This document shows, piece after piece, positions 1 through 7,650 of a stretch of DNA of 16,618 nt. Origin of the DNA: Pseudomonadota bacterium (GTDB lineage: Bacteria > Pseudomonadota > Gammaproteobacteria > Burkholderiales > Burkholderiaceae_B); the NCBI GenBank assembly GCA_023432075.1, contig JAEYVD010000196.1, positions 1-16,618 of the forward strand, given 5' to 3'. The stretch's first letter is position 1. Every line of letters starts with the position of its first letter. The notes beneath the pieces were generated by a model. The model worked only from the letters and a program-made list of their open reading frames with translations. It made no database searches and was not told where the DNA came from. The position numbers were made by a program, and so were the translations under genes.

Positions 1-1418
1 TGGCCGCGCTGCTGTCGGGCATCGTTGTTCACAAGCGCATCTTCAAGGATTTCTTCACCTTTCGTCCGGGGCGCGGCCAGCGCGCCTGGCTTGACGGCCA
101 CAATGCATCGGCCGTACTCACGCTGCCGTTCCAGCTGATGATCGCCTATACCGGGCTGGCGATCTTCTACACCAGCTACATGCCAGGCCCGCTCCGTGCG
201 GTCTATGGCGAACAAGGGGCGGCGCGCTGGCAGGCGGCGCTTGCCGAGGGGGCCCCGCAAGCCGGGGTCGCCACCTTGCCCGCACGCCCTCAGCTGGACG
301 GCGGTCTGCCGGCGCGCCAGCAATTGGGCGTGCTGCTGCACGCGGCGCAGACGGCACTGGCAAGCCCAGCCCGCATGATCATGGTGGAGCGTCCGGGTCA
401 GCCGCGGGAGCGCATCAGCGTGTATGGCCGGCCGGATTCCGCGGCCACGATACGCGATCTCACCAGCCCGGCGGGACGCGCCGTGTTCGACGGCGCCAGC
501 GGCGCGTTCTCCGCCCTGCATCCCGCCGCGGGCCGGCAAGCGGGCGACGTCGCACATGAAGTGATGGAGCGCCTGCATGTGGCCTCGTATGGAGGCTGGA
601 CGATCAAGTGGCTGTACTTCGTCTGCGGACTGGCGGGCACGCTGATGATGGCCACGGGAGCGGTCCTCTACGCCATCAAGCGGCGCAACAAGGGCCAAAG
701 CGAATTCGGCGCCGCCACACCTGCCTTCTACCGCATTACCGAAGCACTCAACGTGGCGGCGATTGCGGGAGCCAGTCTGGCCTGCGTCGCCTACTTCCAC
801 GCCAACCGCCTGCTCCCGGCAGCGCTGCCCGGCCGCGACTCCTGGGAGATCAGGGGCTTCTTCCTGGTTTGGCTCTTGAGCCTGGTGCATGCCTGCGTGC
901 GGCCGGTGCGGCGCGCCTGGGTCGAACAGGTTGCCTGCACCGCGCTGCTGTGCCTCTTGCTGCCCGTGACCAACGTGCTGACCACCGGGCAACATGCGCT
1001 GGCCTATGCGCGTCGCGGCGATTGGCAGGCGGCAATGGTGGAGTCCACCATCGTGGTGCTAGGCTGCCTGTTCACCGTGCTGGCGTGGCGCCTGCGCGCG
1101 GGGGACTGGACCGCCCCGCGGCAGGCGCGGGTGACGGCCGCGCCGCGTGGACATCGATGGCGTGTGCTGGCGCGCGTGCTCTGCGCCGTGTTGGGCGGCT
1201 ACGCGCTGGCGACCGTGGGCGCGATCGTCCTGGCTCAACTCCTGCCGCTTGGCGGCCTCGTCAGCCCCGCGATCGGGGTGGTCGTGGCCAGCCTGCTGAG
1301 CTTTCTGATCTACACGGTGGCGGCGCTGTGGGTGTTCGCGGCGCAGGATGCGTGGCGTTGGCTGCTGACCGGCATTGCCGTGCTGGCGGTGCTGACCTGG
1401 GCGATGGGGACTGCATGA
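1..1418 (+). CDS. PepSY-associated (PepSY_TM) inner-membrane protein, 5' end missing
   Basis: The gene enters from the left edge. The frame starts at base 3 and is open for 471 residues to the TGA at 1416-1418. The first visible residues include HKRIFKDFFTFRPG and AWLDGHN followed by a membrane segment, typical of PepSY_TM proteins (iron-regulated, PiuB-like). Hydrophobic segments follow near visible residues 42-60, 200-225, 240-265, 280-300, 310-330, 345-365, 385-405, 420-440 and 450-470, so it is a polytopic inner-membrane protein with a periplasmic loop between the first two. Members of this family often lie beside TonB-dependent siderophore receptors and are thought to help in ferric-siderophore reduction or uptake; that role is inferred from family context because no receptor is inside the window. 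The next gene overlaps it by 4 bases (ATGA), so the two are translationally coupled. The true start lies upstream of the window. Confidence 0.85.
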   Translation, partial: AALLSGIVVHKRIFKDFFTFRPGRGQRAWLDGHNASAVLTLPFQLMIAYTGLAIFYTSYMPGPLRAVYGEQGAARWQAALAEGAPQAGVATLPARPQLDGGLPARQQLGVLLHAAQTALASPARMIMVERPGQPRERISVYGRPDSAATIRDLTSPAGRAVFDGASGAFSALHPAAGRQAGDVAHEVMERLHVASYGGWTIKWLYFVCGLAGTLMMATGAVLYAIKRRNKGQSEFGAATPAFYRITEALNVAAIAGASLACVAYFHANRLLPAALPGRDSWEIRGFFLVWLLSLVHACVRPVRRAWVEQVACTALLCLLLPVTNVLTTGQHALAYARRGDWQAAMVESTIVVLGCLFTVLAWRLRAGDWTAPRQARVTAAPRGHRWRVLARVLCAVLGGYALATVGAIVLAQLLPLGGLVSPAIGVVVASLLSFLIYTVAALWVFAAQDAWRWLLTGIAVLAVLTWAMGTA

Positions 1419-1780
1419 GCACCACCCTCGCAGCCCTGGCCGCGCTGGCGCTGGCCTTTGCCACCTTTGCCTGCCTGGCGCTGGCAATGGACCGGCATCA
1501 TGAACAGGCCACCGGTCACGAAACAACAACGTCCGGGCTCAAGTGGGGCTTGCGTCTGGGCGCGGCGCTGCTGGCGCTTGCCGCGATGGCCGCCTGCCTG
1601 CAGGCCTGGGGCATCGCGGTGGCGGCGCTGGTGTGGCTGGGCATGCTGTCGTGCGGCGCGATCCTGACCACCCTCACGCTCAGCTATGCGCCGCGTCGGC
1701 TCCGGACGCTGGCCGCGATGGCGGCCTTTCTGGGCTTGGGCTTGGGCTTGGGCTTGGGCTTGGGCTTGGCCTGCGCCTGA
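1415..1780 (+). CDS. DUF3325 family small membrane protein
   Basis: This 121-residue protein begins at the ATG that overlaps the TGA of the PepSY gene; GGGGA about 6 bases upstream can serve as ribosome site. It is strongly hydrophobic, with about three membrane segments (residues 2-25, 45-90 with a short break, and 95-120) and a short polar stretch with HHEQ and GHETTT between the first two. Size, topology and position directly behind a PepSY_TM gene match DUF3325 proteins, which in Bordetella and Achromobacter sit in TonB-receptor/iron operons; no biochemical role is established. The C-terminal segment is made of alternating Leu and Gly (six glycines) encoded by a perfect hexanucleotide repeat, so this helix may vary in length between strains. 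It is the last gene of its operon: the next gene starts 82 bases downstream. Confidence 0.75.
   Translation: MSTTLAALAALALAFATFACLALAMDRHHEQATGHETTTSGLKWGLRLGAALLALAAMAACLQAWGIAVAALVWLGMLSCGAILTTLTLSYAPRRLRTLAAMAAFLGLGLGLGLGLGLACA
1732..1767 (+). repeat. Perfect hexanucleotide tandem repeat (GGGCTT)x6 inside the DUF3325 gene
   Basis: Six exact copies of GGGCTT run from 1732 to 1767. The unit is two codons long and encodes Gly-Leu, so copy-number change by slippage adds or removes residue pairs without shifting the frame. It lies at the end of the last membrane helix, nine bases before the stop codon. Confidence 0.95.
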
Positions 1781-1862
1781 AACGGCCACCGGAACATCAA
1801 CGCATTGCCTTATTCTTGCCCCCTATACACAATTGCCACATCAAGACAAAAGAGAAAGCCTC

Positions 1863-2696
1863 ATGCACATTTACCGGATCGCTGCATTCACCAGCCAGGG
1901 TCAAGGCGGAAATCCCGCCGGCGTCGTTCTTGCGGATCAACTCCCCTCGCCCGAGGAAATGCAAAGGGTGGCAGCCGAGGTCGGCTATTCGGAAACGGTC
2001 TTCTCTTGTCCAAACGGCGACGGTTCGTGGCGCACCCGGTACTACTCGCCTGAAGCCGAAGTCGCTTTTTGCGGGCATGCGACCATCGCGCTAGGCGCGG
2101 TGCTTGGGCAGACCTTGGGACCGGCCCGGTATCCGCTGGCCCTGGCGAATGCCCAAATTGAAGTGTCGGCTGCAATCCAGGATGGCGAATGGGTAAGCGT
2201 GCTGCGCTCGCCACCGACGCGCAGCGCACTCGCCAGCCCGGGGTTATTAACCGAGGCGCTCGAACTCTTCGGCTACGCCATGGACGACCTGGATCCCACG
2301 CTTGCGCCCTGCATGGCCAACGCGGGGATCGACCACTTGATTGTCCCGCTCATTTCACGCGCCGCGCTGGCCCGCATGAACTACGACCTTGATCAAGGAC
2401 GGCGCTTCATGCAAGCCCATCGCATCGGAACCATCGCGTTCGTGTTCAGCGAGAGCGATACCCTGTTCCACGCGCGCAACGCGTTCGCCATTGGCGGCGT
2501 CCTGGAAGACCCTGCAACCGGCGCGGCCGCCGCGGCCTTTGCTGGAATGCTTCGCGACCTGGGCCGTAAAGCGCATGGCGAAATCGTCATCCTGCAAGGC
2601 GAGGACATGGGCATGCCCTGCCGAATCGAAGTCGAATTCACGGGCGAGCCGGGATCCCCCGTGAATGTGCGCGGCAAGTCATCTGTCATCGGCTAG
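1863..2696 (+). CDS. PhzF family isomerase/epimerase-like protein
   Basis: The 277-residue product has the PhzF signature along its length: GNPAGVV near residues 16-22, YSETVF (42-47) with the family's catalytic acid as Glu44, FCGHATIALG (69-78), and DPATG (216-220) in the second half. The two-lobed diaminopimelate-epimerase-like fold of about 280 residues matches the length exactly. PhzF of phenazine synthesis isomerises trans-2,3-dihydro-3-hydroxyanthranilate, but most homologues lie outside phenazine loci and their substrates are unknown; no other phz gene is seen, so phenazine synthesis should not be inferred. The ATG at 1863 was chosen because it follows the purine-rich AGAGAAAG and begins the conserved MHIYRIAAFTS. 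The 82 bases upstream hold a TATACA -10-like element (1824-1829) with no good -35. The gene converges on the D-aminoacylase gene with 17 bases between stops and no visible terminator there. Confidence 0.88.
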   Translation: MHIYRIAAFTSQGQGGNPAGVVLADQLPSPEEMQRVAAEVGYSETVFSCPNGDGSWRTRYYSPEAEVAFCGHATIALGAVLGQTLGPARYPLALANAQIEVSAAIQDGEWVSVLRSPPTRSALASPGLLTEALELFGYAMDDLDPTLAPCMANAGIDHLIVPLISRAALARMNYDLDQGRRFMQAHRIGTIAFVFSESDTLFHARNAFAIGGVLEDPATGAAAAAFAGMLRDLGRKAHGEIVILQGEDMGMPCRIEVEFTGEPGSPVNVRGKSSVIG

Positions 2697-2713
2697 GCGC
2701 GCGGGCCGTTCCG

Positions 2714-4168
2714 TCACGCCTTCGGTCGTATGACGCTGCCAGCATGTGTGCCCGTGCTGGCGCCAAAGCTCCACGCCAAGCGCCCGTTGACCAATACGTG
2801 ATCGATACCCTGCGCCTGGCGCGTGGGCGCAGCCCAGGTGGCGGTGTCCGCAATGGCATCCGCATCGAAGACCACGATGTCGGCCGCGCAACCCTCGGCG
2901 ATGCGCCCTCGCGCGGGAAGCCGGAAATACGCGGCCGGCTTGCCGGTCATCTTGTGCACCGCCTGTTCCAGCGTGAACAGCCCGACGTCGCGGCAATAGT
3001 GGCCCAGCACCCGCGGAAAGGTGCCCCACAGGCGCGGATGCGGCGCGGGGTCGTGAGGCATGCCGTCCGAACCGATCATCGTGCCCGGGTACGCGAGGAT
3101 GCGCTCGACGTCGGCCTCGTCCATGATGAAGTAGATGGCGCCCGCCGGCTGCAGCGCATCGACCGCATCTTCCGGACTCAGCCCCATGTCGCGGGCAATA
3201 TCGTCCAGATCCTGCCCCGCATACTGCGGATACGGCACGGACTTGGTCACGATGACCCGGCTGGATACCGCAAGGCGGTCCTTGCGCAGGATCGTGGATC
3301 CGGCCACGTAGGGATAGCAATCCAGCGCCACCTCCTGGCGCTGGCTGGCCTGGCCGATGTGCGCCAGCGTCTGCACCGAACGCCCATGGTTGCGTGGACC
3401 GATCAGCTTATGGTGCGAGATCAGCACGGGCGCGCCGCCCGCCGCCCCCACCGCAAACGCTTCATCCAGCGCCGCGAAGATGCGATCGCCTTCATCGCGG
3501 ATATGGCTGGCGTACAGCCCGCCATATTCGCGCAGCACGCTGGCCACCGCCATCAATTCATCCAGCGTCGCCGGCATGGCGGCCGGATACGCGGTGCCGG
3601 TGGACAGCCCGATGGCGCCGCTCTGCATGGCCTCGTGCAATAGCGCCTGCATGTGCTCGATCTCGGCGGCGGTTGCCGGCCGGTCCAGGTCGTCCATCGC
3701 TGCGGCGCGCAGCGAGGTGTGTCCCACCAGGCAGGCCGCGTTCACGGCGGGCGGGTGGCGATCCAGGTTTTCCAGGTAGGCGCGGAACGTCTCGTACGGA
3801 AAATCGCCGGCGTCGTTGCCCAGCAGATTGACGGGCGCAGGCACTTCGCTGCGCCAGCCCGAACGCCACGGCGCCTGGCTGATGCCGCAGTTGCCAGTCA
3901 CCACCGTGGTGACACCCTGGCTCAGCTTGGCGGGCATGCCGGGATCGATCGACAGGTAGCGGTCGTCGTGGGTGTGCGTATCGATGAAGCCGGGCGACAC
4001 GATGCGGCCGTCCGCCGCCAGCACCTGGTCGGCCACAGCGCCCGCCAGGTCGCCGACGGCCGCAATGCGGCCGTCGCGCACGCCCACATCGGCCCGGACG
4101 CGGTCGGCGCCCGTCCCGTCGATCACCGTGCCTCCACGGATCAGCAGATCGTAGCGTTCGTGATTCAT
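2714..4168 (-). CDS. D-aminoacylase (N-acyl-D-amino acid deacylase)
   Basis: The 484-residue protein is a full-length amidohydrolase-superfamily D-aminoacylase; characterised Alcaligenes enzymes are about 483 residues. It hydrolyses N-acyl-D-amino acids to the free D-amino acid and a carboxylate, in the cytoplasm. Visible zinc and catalytic residues match the known set: GFIDTHTHDD with His65 and His67, GNCGIS with Cys94, SHIRDEG with His222, LISHHK with His252, and IGSDGM with Asp368, the expected catalytic acid. The N-terminal RGGTVIDGTG and C-terminal AADIVVFD segments form the usual beta-sandwich. It is the last gene of the minus-strand operon, five bases after the Bug-family binding protein. 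The sequence cannot separate broad specificity from N-acyl-D-Glu or N-acyl-D-Asp preference. Confidence 0.9.
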   Translation of the reverse strand: MNHERYDLLIRGGTVIDGTGADRVRADVGVRDGRIAAVGDLAGAVADQVLAADGRIVSPGFIDTHTHDDRYLSIDPGMPAKLSQGVTTVVTGNCGISQAPWRSGWRSEVPAPVNLLGNDAGDFPYETFRAYLENLDRHPPAVNAACLVGHTSLRAAAMDDLDRPATAAEIEHMQALLHEAMQSGAIGLSTGTAYPAAMPATLDELMAVASVLREYGGLYASHIRDEGDRIFAALDEAFAVGAAGGAPVLISHHKLIGPRNHGRSVQTLAHIGQASQRQEVALDCYPYVAGSTILRKDRLAVSSRVIVTKSVPYPQYAGQDLDDIARDMGLSPEDAVDALQPAGAIYFIMDEADVERILAYPGTMIGSDGMPHDPAPHPRLWGTFPRVLGHYCRDVGLFTLEQAVHKMTGKPAAYFRLPARGRIAEGCAADIVVFDADAIADTATWAAPTRQAQGIDHVLVNGRLAWSFGASTGTHAGSVIRPKA

Positions 4169-4173
4169 ACGGT

Positions 4174-5160
4174 TCAGTCGATCTTGACGTTGGCTTGCTT
4201 GATCACCTGCGCCCAGACCGGACGCTCGGCGTGTGCGCGGTCAAACAGCTGCTGGCGCGGGCCGATGTTCGGCACATAGGACAGGGTCTTGAGCTTTTCC
4301 TGGACGTCCGGCGACTGCAGCGCCTTGTTGATCGCGCCGTTCAGGTAGTCCAGCACCTTGGGGTCGGTGCCGGCGGGCGCGACATAGCCCGTCCAGGCCA
4401 CGGCGCGATAGCCCTTCAACCCCTGCTCGTCCAGCGTGGCCAGATTGGGCATGGACGGATCGCGCTGCAGGTCGGTCACGGCCAGTGGTACGACCTTGCC
4501 CTGGTCCACGAACGCGGCGATGGACGAAATATTGTCGAACACCAGGTCGGCTTCGCCGCGCAGCACGGCCAGGTCCGCCTCAACGCCGCCTTTGTAGGGC
4601 ACGTGCATGAACTCCACGCCCGCCATCGCGCCAAACATCGCCGCGCTCAGATGCCCGGTGGTGCCGTTGCCGCCCGACGATACGACCAGCTTGCCCGGTT
4701 CCTTCTTGGCCAGGGCGATCAGTTCGGCGACGCTTTTGACGTTCAGGCCCGGACGCACGGCCAGCAGGTTCTGCACGGAACCGGTCAGCGCGACCGGCGC
4801 CAGTTGCTTGTCGGCGTCGTACTGCAGCTTGGCGTACAGGCTCTGGTTGATCGCCAGCGTGGCCACATTGGCAAAGCCGATGGTATAGCCGTCGGGCGCG
4901 GCATTGGCCACCGCCTGCGTGCCGATGATGCCGGATGCGCCGGTGCGGTTCTGCACGACGAAGTTGCCGCCGGTCTGCTTGGCCATTTCGGCGGCCAGCA
5001 AGCGCGATACAAGGTCGGGCGTGGTGCCGGTATTGAAGGGCACCACGATCGTGACGGGGTGCTCGGGATAGGCGGCCTGGGCGGCGGACACCGCGGTCAG
5101 GCTCATCATTGCGCTCGCGGCCGCGAGCCAGCGCCTGGCGCTGCTTTGGAACGTGGACAT
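4174..5160 (-). CDS. Bug/TctC-family periplasmic solute-binding protein
   Basis: The 328-residue product has a signal peptide of about 29 residues (MSTFQSSARRW, a hydrophobic core, then AQA/A) followed by YPEHPVTIVVPF, the usual mature start of tripartite tricarboxylate transporter receptors. Other family marks are GTTPDLVSR, VVQNRTGASGIIGTQAVA, PDGYTIGFAN, SSGGNGTTGHLSA and MHVPYKGG. These proteins bind carboxylates or amides in the periplasm. No TctA or TctB membrane genes are present, so it is an orphan Bug protein, as is common in Bordetella and Achromobacter. Its operon suggests an N-substituted D-amino acid or its product as ligand (inference). An upstream in-frame start at 5226 was rejected because the ATG at 5160 opens the signal peptide and follows AAGGAAG. 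A TATAAC -10-like element on the minus strand (5184-5179) could give it a private promoter, but no clear -35 is seen. Confidence 0.9.
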   Translation of the reverse strand: MSTFQSSARRWLAAASAMMSLTAVSAAQAAYPEHPVTIVVPFNTGTTPDLVSRLLAAEMAKQTGGNFVVQNRTGASGIIGTQAVANAAPDGYTIGFANVATLAINQSLYAKLQYDADKQLAPVALTGSVQNLLAVRPGLNVKSVAELIALAKKEPGKLVVSSGGNGTTGHLSAAMFGAMAGVEFMHVPYKGGVEADLAVLRGEADLVFDNISSIAAFVDQGKVVPLAVTDLQRDPSMPNLATLDEQGLKGYRAVAWTGYVAPAGTDPKVLDYLNGAINKALQSPDVQEKLKTLSYVPNIGPRQQLFDRAHAERPVWAQVIKQANVKID

Positions 5161-5252
5161 GGTTTTCTTCCTTGGACTGTTATAGGTGTAGCCGCGCAGG
5201 CTCTGCGTCCCCCGCGGGTCTTGCACGGCGCCTGAACGACGCCGGTACTACG

Positions 5253-5275
5253 CGGCGGGGCTTGCGGCCCCGCCG
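5253..5275 (-). other. GC-rich stem-loop between the dehydratase and Bug genes
   Basis: Nine-base arms CGGCGGGGC (5253-5261) and GCCCCGCCG (5267-5275) enclose a 5-nt loop. The hairpin lies 22 bases after the dehydratase stop and 93 bases before the Bug start on the transcribed (minus) strand. No T-run follows in the direction of transcription, so it is not a classical intrinsic terminator. It may protect or trim the operon mRNA, or attenuate transcription between the enzyme and binding-protein genes. Confidence 0.6.
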
Positions 5276-5297
5276 GCCTGGACGGTCGCGCGAACGC

Positions 5298-6326
5298 TCA
5301 GCCCAGTGCGATCTGACGCAACAGCGGCAAATCGATGTTTCCGCCCGACAGCACGATGACCGCATCGCGGCCTTCGGCAGACAGCTTTCCCGCCAGCAGC
5401 GCGGCCAGCGCCACCGCGCCGCCCGGCTCCACCACCAGACGCAATTCGTCCAGCGCAAAGCGGATGGCGGTGGCGACTTCGTCATCGCTCACCGACACGG
5501 CCGCGCTCAGGCAACGGCTGTTGATCGCGTAAGGCAGTTCCGCCGGCGTCGCTGCCTGCAGCGCATCGCACAAGGTCTTGGCGCCCGCCGGGTTGGTCTC
5601 GCGCTTGCCGGAGGCCAGCGACCTCACCGTGTCGTCGAATTCACGCGGTTCCACTGCCACCATCCGGGCCTGCGGCGCCAGTTCGCGCAGCACCAGCGAG
5701 CAGCCCGCCGCCATGCCGCCGCCGCCGCAAGGCGTGGCAAAAAGCCCAAGGTTGGCCCGCGCCGCGGCCGGCAGATCCTGCAGCGCCTCCAGGGCCAGCG
5801 TGCCCTGCGCAGCCAGCACGTCAGGATGGTCGCCAGGCGGCAGCAGCGTGGCGCCGGTCTCGGCCAGCAGGCGCATCCCGATCTCTTCGCGGCTTTCGCG
5901 CGTGCGGTCGTAGCGCACAACCTTGGCGCCGTGGCGCAGCGCCTTCTCGACCTTGTTTTCCGGCGCATCCACCGGCATCACGATGGTGGCCGGCACGCCC
6001 AGGCAGCGGCTGGCCCAGGCAACGGCCTGGCCATGATTGCCGGTGGAATAGGCCACCACGCCACGCTCGCGCTGCGCCGGGTCCATGTTCAACAGTGCGT
6101 TGAACGCGCCGCGGGCCTTGAAGGAGCCCGTCACCTGCAGGTTTTCCAGCTTCAGCCAGATGGGCGCCTGCGCCCGTTCGTCCAGCGCCGGCGAGCGCAG
6201 CAGCATGGTGCGCCGCACGTAGGGCGCGAGGCGCTCGGCGGCGGCGGTCACGTCGGCGTATTGCGGCACGCGCAGGGTGCCGAGCATTTCGTGTTCGATG
6301 GTCGGAGGCAAAAGCATCGCGGTCAT
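5298..6326 (-). CDS. PLP-dependent serine/threonine dehydratase-like enzyme (fold type II)
   Basis: The 342-residue protein has the tryptophan-synthase-beta-like fold: the PLP Schiff-base lysine in GSFKARGA (Lys70), the substrate loop STGNHGQ (94-100), the glycine loop CGGGGMAAG (200-208) that binds the cofactor phosphate, and SGGN (327-330) near the pyridine nitrogen. Catabolic threonine/serine dehydratases of this type turn the hydroxy-amino acid into a 2-oxoacid and ammonia; serine racemase is a close relative and cannot be excluded. There is no C-terminal ACT domain, so feedback control like that of biosynthetic IlvA is not expected. The start at 6326 was chosen because conserved sequence begins soon after it; the ATG at 6317 is an alternative, and neither has a strong ribosome site. 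It follows the carbamoylase gene by 35 bases. It may deaminate or racemise an amino acid freed by its operon partners (inference). Confidence 0.82.
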   Translation of the reverse strand: MTAMLLPPTIEHEMLGTLRVPQYADVTAAAERLAPYVRRTMLLRSPALDERAQAPIWLKLENLQVTGSFKARGAFNALLNMDPAQRERGVVAYSTGNHGQAVAWASRCLGVPATIVMPVDAPENKVEKALRHGAKVVRYDRTRESREEIGMRLLAETGATLLPPGDHPDVLAAQGTLALEALQDLPAAARANLGLFATPCGGGGMAAGCSLVLRELAPQARMVAVEPREFDDTVRSLASGKRETNPAGAKTLCDALQAATPAELPYAINSRCLSAAVSVSDDEVATAIRFALDELRLVVEPGGAVALAALLAGKLSAEGRDAVIVLSGGNIDLPLLRQIALG

Positions 6327-6361
6327 GAGGCTATCCAGCAAGGTAGAGAAATTAGGACGGG

Positions 6362-7351
6362 TCAGGCCGAAGGCGTCCAGACGGCGGGCGCGACGCTGCC
6401 GGTCTGCTCGACCAGGCGGCCGTAGGCCTCGGGACGGCGATGCTTGGCGAAATTGAAGACGGTGCTGCGGCCCAATTCGCACAGGTCCAGGTCGCAGTCG
6501 GCGACGATCAGCTCATCGTCCCAGGTCGCGGCCATGGCGATGATTTCGCCCTGGGGGTTGACGATGATGGAGTGGCCCAACAGTTCATGGCCGTCCTCGG
6601 TGCCGGCCTTGGCAACGGCCGCGGCAAAGGTGGCGTTCTGGTAGCAGCCCGCCTGGATGGACAGGTGCGAGTGCAGCACGCGCAGGTGGTGCGCCTCGAA
6701 GCCGCGGTTGTCCTGGTTGCGGCTGGGCGTGTTGTAGCCCAGCATGACGAGTTCGACTTGCTGCAGGCCCAGCACGCGCCAGGCCTCGGGCCAGCGCCGG
6801 TCGTTGCAGATGAGCATCCCCAGGTTCGCGTCCACGCCGGGTGCAACGGGCGCGCGCACCACCGGAAACCCCAGGTTGCCCACTTCGAAGTAGCGCTTTT
6901 CCAGATGCTGCACCTGGCGATGCTCGGCGAACTCGGCGTGGCCCGGCAGATGAACCTTACGGTACTTCAGCACGATCTCGCCGTTGGGCGCGATGACGAC
7001 CGACGTGTTGAACCGGCGCTTGCGCACGATGCCCTGTTCGTCCGGTTCCCAGGCCAGTTCCGCGTATCCCAGGTACACCATCAGGCCGTAGCGCTTGATG
7101 GCGTCGAATAACGGCTGCGTGGCGGGCGACGGCAGGCTGGGCTCAAACCAGGCATCCGCCTCGTCAAGATCCTCGCAGTACCAGCGCGGAAAGAAGGTCG
7201 TCAGCGCAAGTTCCGGAAAAACCACGACCTGGGCGCCCCGTTGATGCGCGCGCTCCATCAGCCGGACCATGCGGCCGATCGCCACGTCGCGCCCCTCGGC
7301 ACGTTGAATCGGACCCAACTGGGCGGCAGCGACGGTGACAATGCGGGACAT
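6362..7351 (-). CDS. N-carbamoyl-D-amino acid hydrolase (D-carbamoylase, nitrilase superfamily)
   Basis: The 329-residue product belongs to the carbon-nitrogen hydrolase (nitrilase) superfamily and matches, as remembered, Agrobacterium D-carbamoylase in many stretches: VFPELALTTFFPRW, LGYAEL, KRRFNTS, KYRKVHLPGH, HLEKRYFE, ICNDRRWPE and GYNTP. The catalytic triad is visible as Glu47, Lys132 and Cys182. The enzyme cleaves N-carbamoyl-D-amino acids to D-amino acid, carbon dioxide and ammonia and is normally the second step of D-hydantoin breakdown. No hydantoinase is in the window. The ATG at 7351 was chosen because it begins the conserved core and follows GAGG at suitable spacing; an upstream in-frame extension of 61 residues has no family resemblance. 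It is the first gene of the minus-strand operon and is divergent from a LysR gene, which probably regulates it. Confidence 0.9.
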   Translation of the reverse strand: MSRIVTVAAAQLGPIQRAEGRDVAIGRMVRLMERAHQRGAQVVVFPELALTTFFPRWYCEDLDEADAWFEPSLPSPATQPLFDAIKRYGLMVYLGYAELAWEPDEQGIVRKRRFNTSVVIAPNGEIVLKYRKVHLPGHAEFAEHRQVQHLEKRYFEVGNLGFPVVRAPVAPGVDANLGMLICNDRRWPEAWRVLGLQQVELVMLGYNTPSRNQDNRGFEAHHLRVLHSHLSIQAGCYQNATFAAAVAKAGTEDGHELLGHSIIVNPQGEIIAMAATWDDELIVADCDLDLCELGRSTVFNFAKHRRPEAYGRLVEQTGSVAPAVWTPSA

Positions 7352-7650
7352 AAGGCAATCCTCGGTTGTGTGAGCGATATCCACCGCCAGCATGACGCGC
7401 GCGCCGCGCTGCGGGAAGACCGTCCGCCAGGCGGGATGCAAATCCCGCCGAGCCATGAAACGTGCCCGCGCCCCTTGAAAACAAAGCGTTTTTCGCCGCC
7501 GGAAGAGGCTGCCGCCGGCCGCGGGACTGTGCATTTAGTAATGGGCTGCGCGCAAAACGTCATGGCAGCCGCGTAGCGCGCACGCTGCGCCGGCCGCCAG
7601 GCCATAAAATGGCTGGCGCTGTCTTCCCTTCCACTCACGCCCCCTTCCCT
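7352..7650. promoter_or_regulatory. Divergent intergenic region, D-carbamoylase operon / LysR gene
   Basis: This 299-bp region between divergent starts should hold promoters for both directions and the LysR operator. The clearest element is a perfect dyad at 7430-7449, listed separately. Other items are a TTGAAA at 7475 without a matching -10, and CATAAAAT at 7603-7610 that could be a -10 for the LysR gene if the start is 7651. No complete sigma-70 promoter was convincing on either strand, and no small gene was recognised. Confidence 0.55.
7430..7449. promoter_or_regulatory. Perfect inverted repeat, candidate LysR operator or leader hairpin
   Basis: Arms GGCGGGAT (7430-7437) and ATCCCGCC (7442-7449) flank GCAA. 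The dyad lies 79 bases upstream of the carbamoylase start and about 200 bases upstream of the LysR start, a plausible place for a LysR-type activator site or, if transcribed, a short leader hairpin of the carbamoylase operon. No matching T-N11-A box could be placed symmetrically on it, so operator function is a guess. Confidence 0.45.

Noticed and set aside
1863..2696. Phenazine biosynthesis locus
   Set aside because: Only a PhzF-family protein is present and no other phz gene is seen; most PhzF homologues are not in phenazine pathways.
2697..2713. Terminator between phzF and the D-aminoacylase gene
   Set aside because: The 17-base gap holds no stem-loop or T-run.
7609..7650. Earlier ATG of the LysR gene
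   Set aside because: It adds 14 residues before the conserved helix-turn-helix, has no clear ribosome site, and the preceding CATAAAAT looks more like a -10 element. Not fully excluded.
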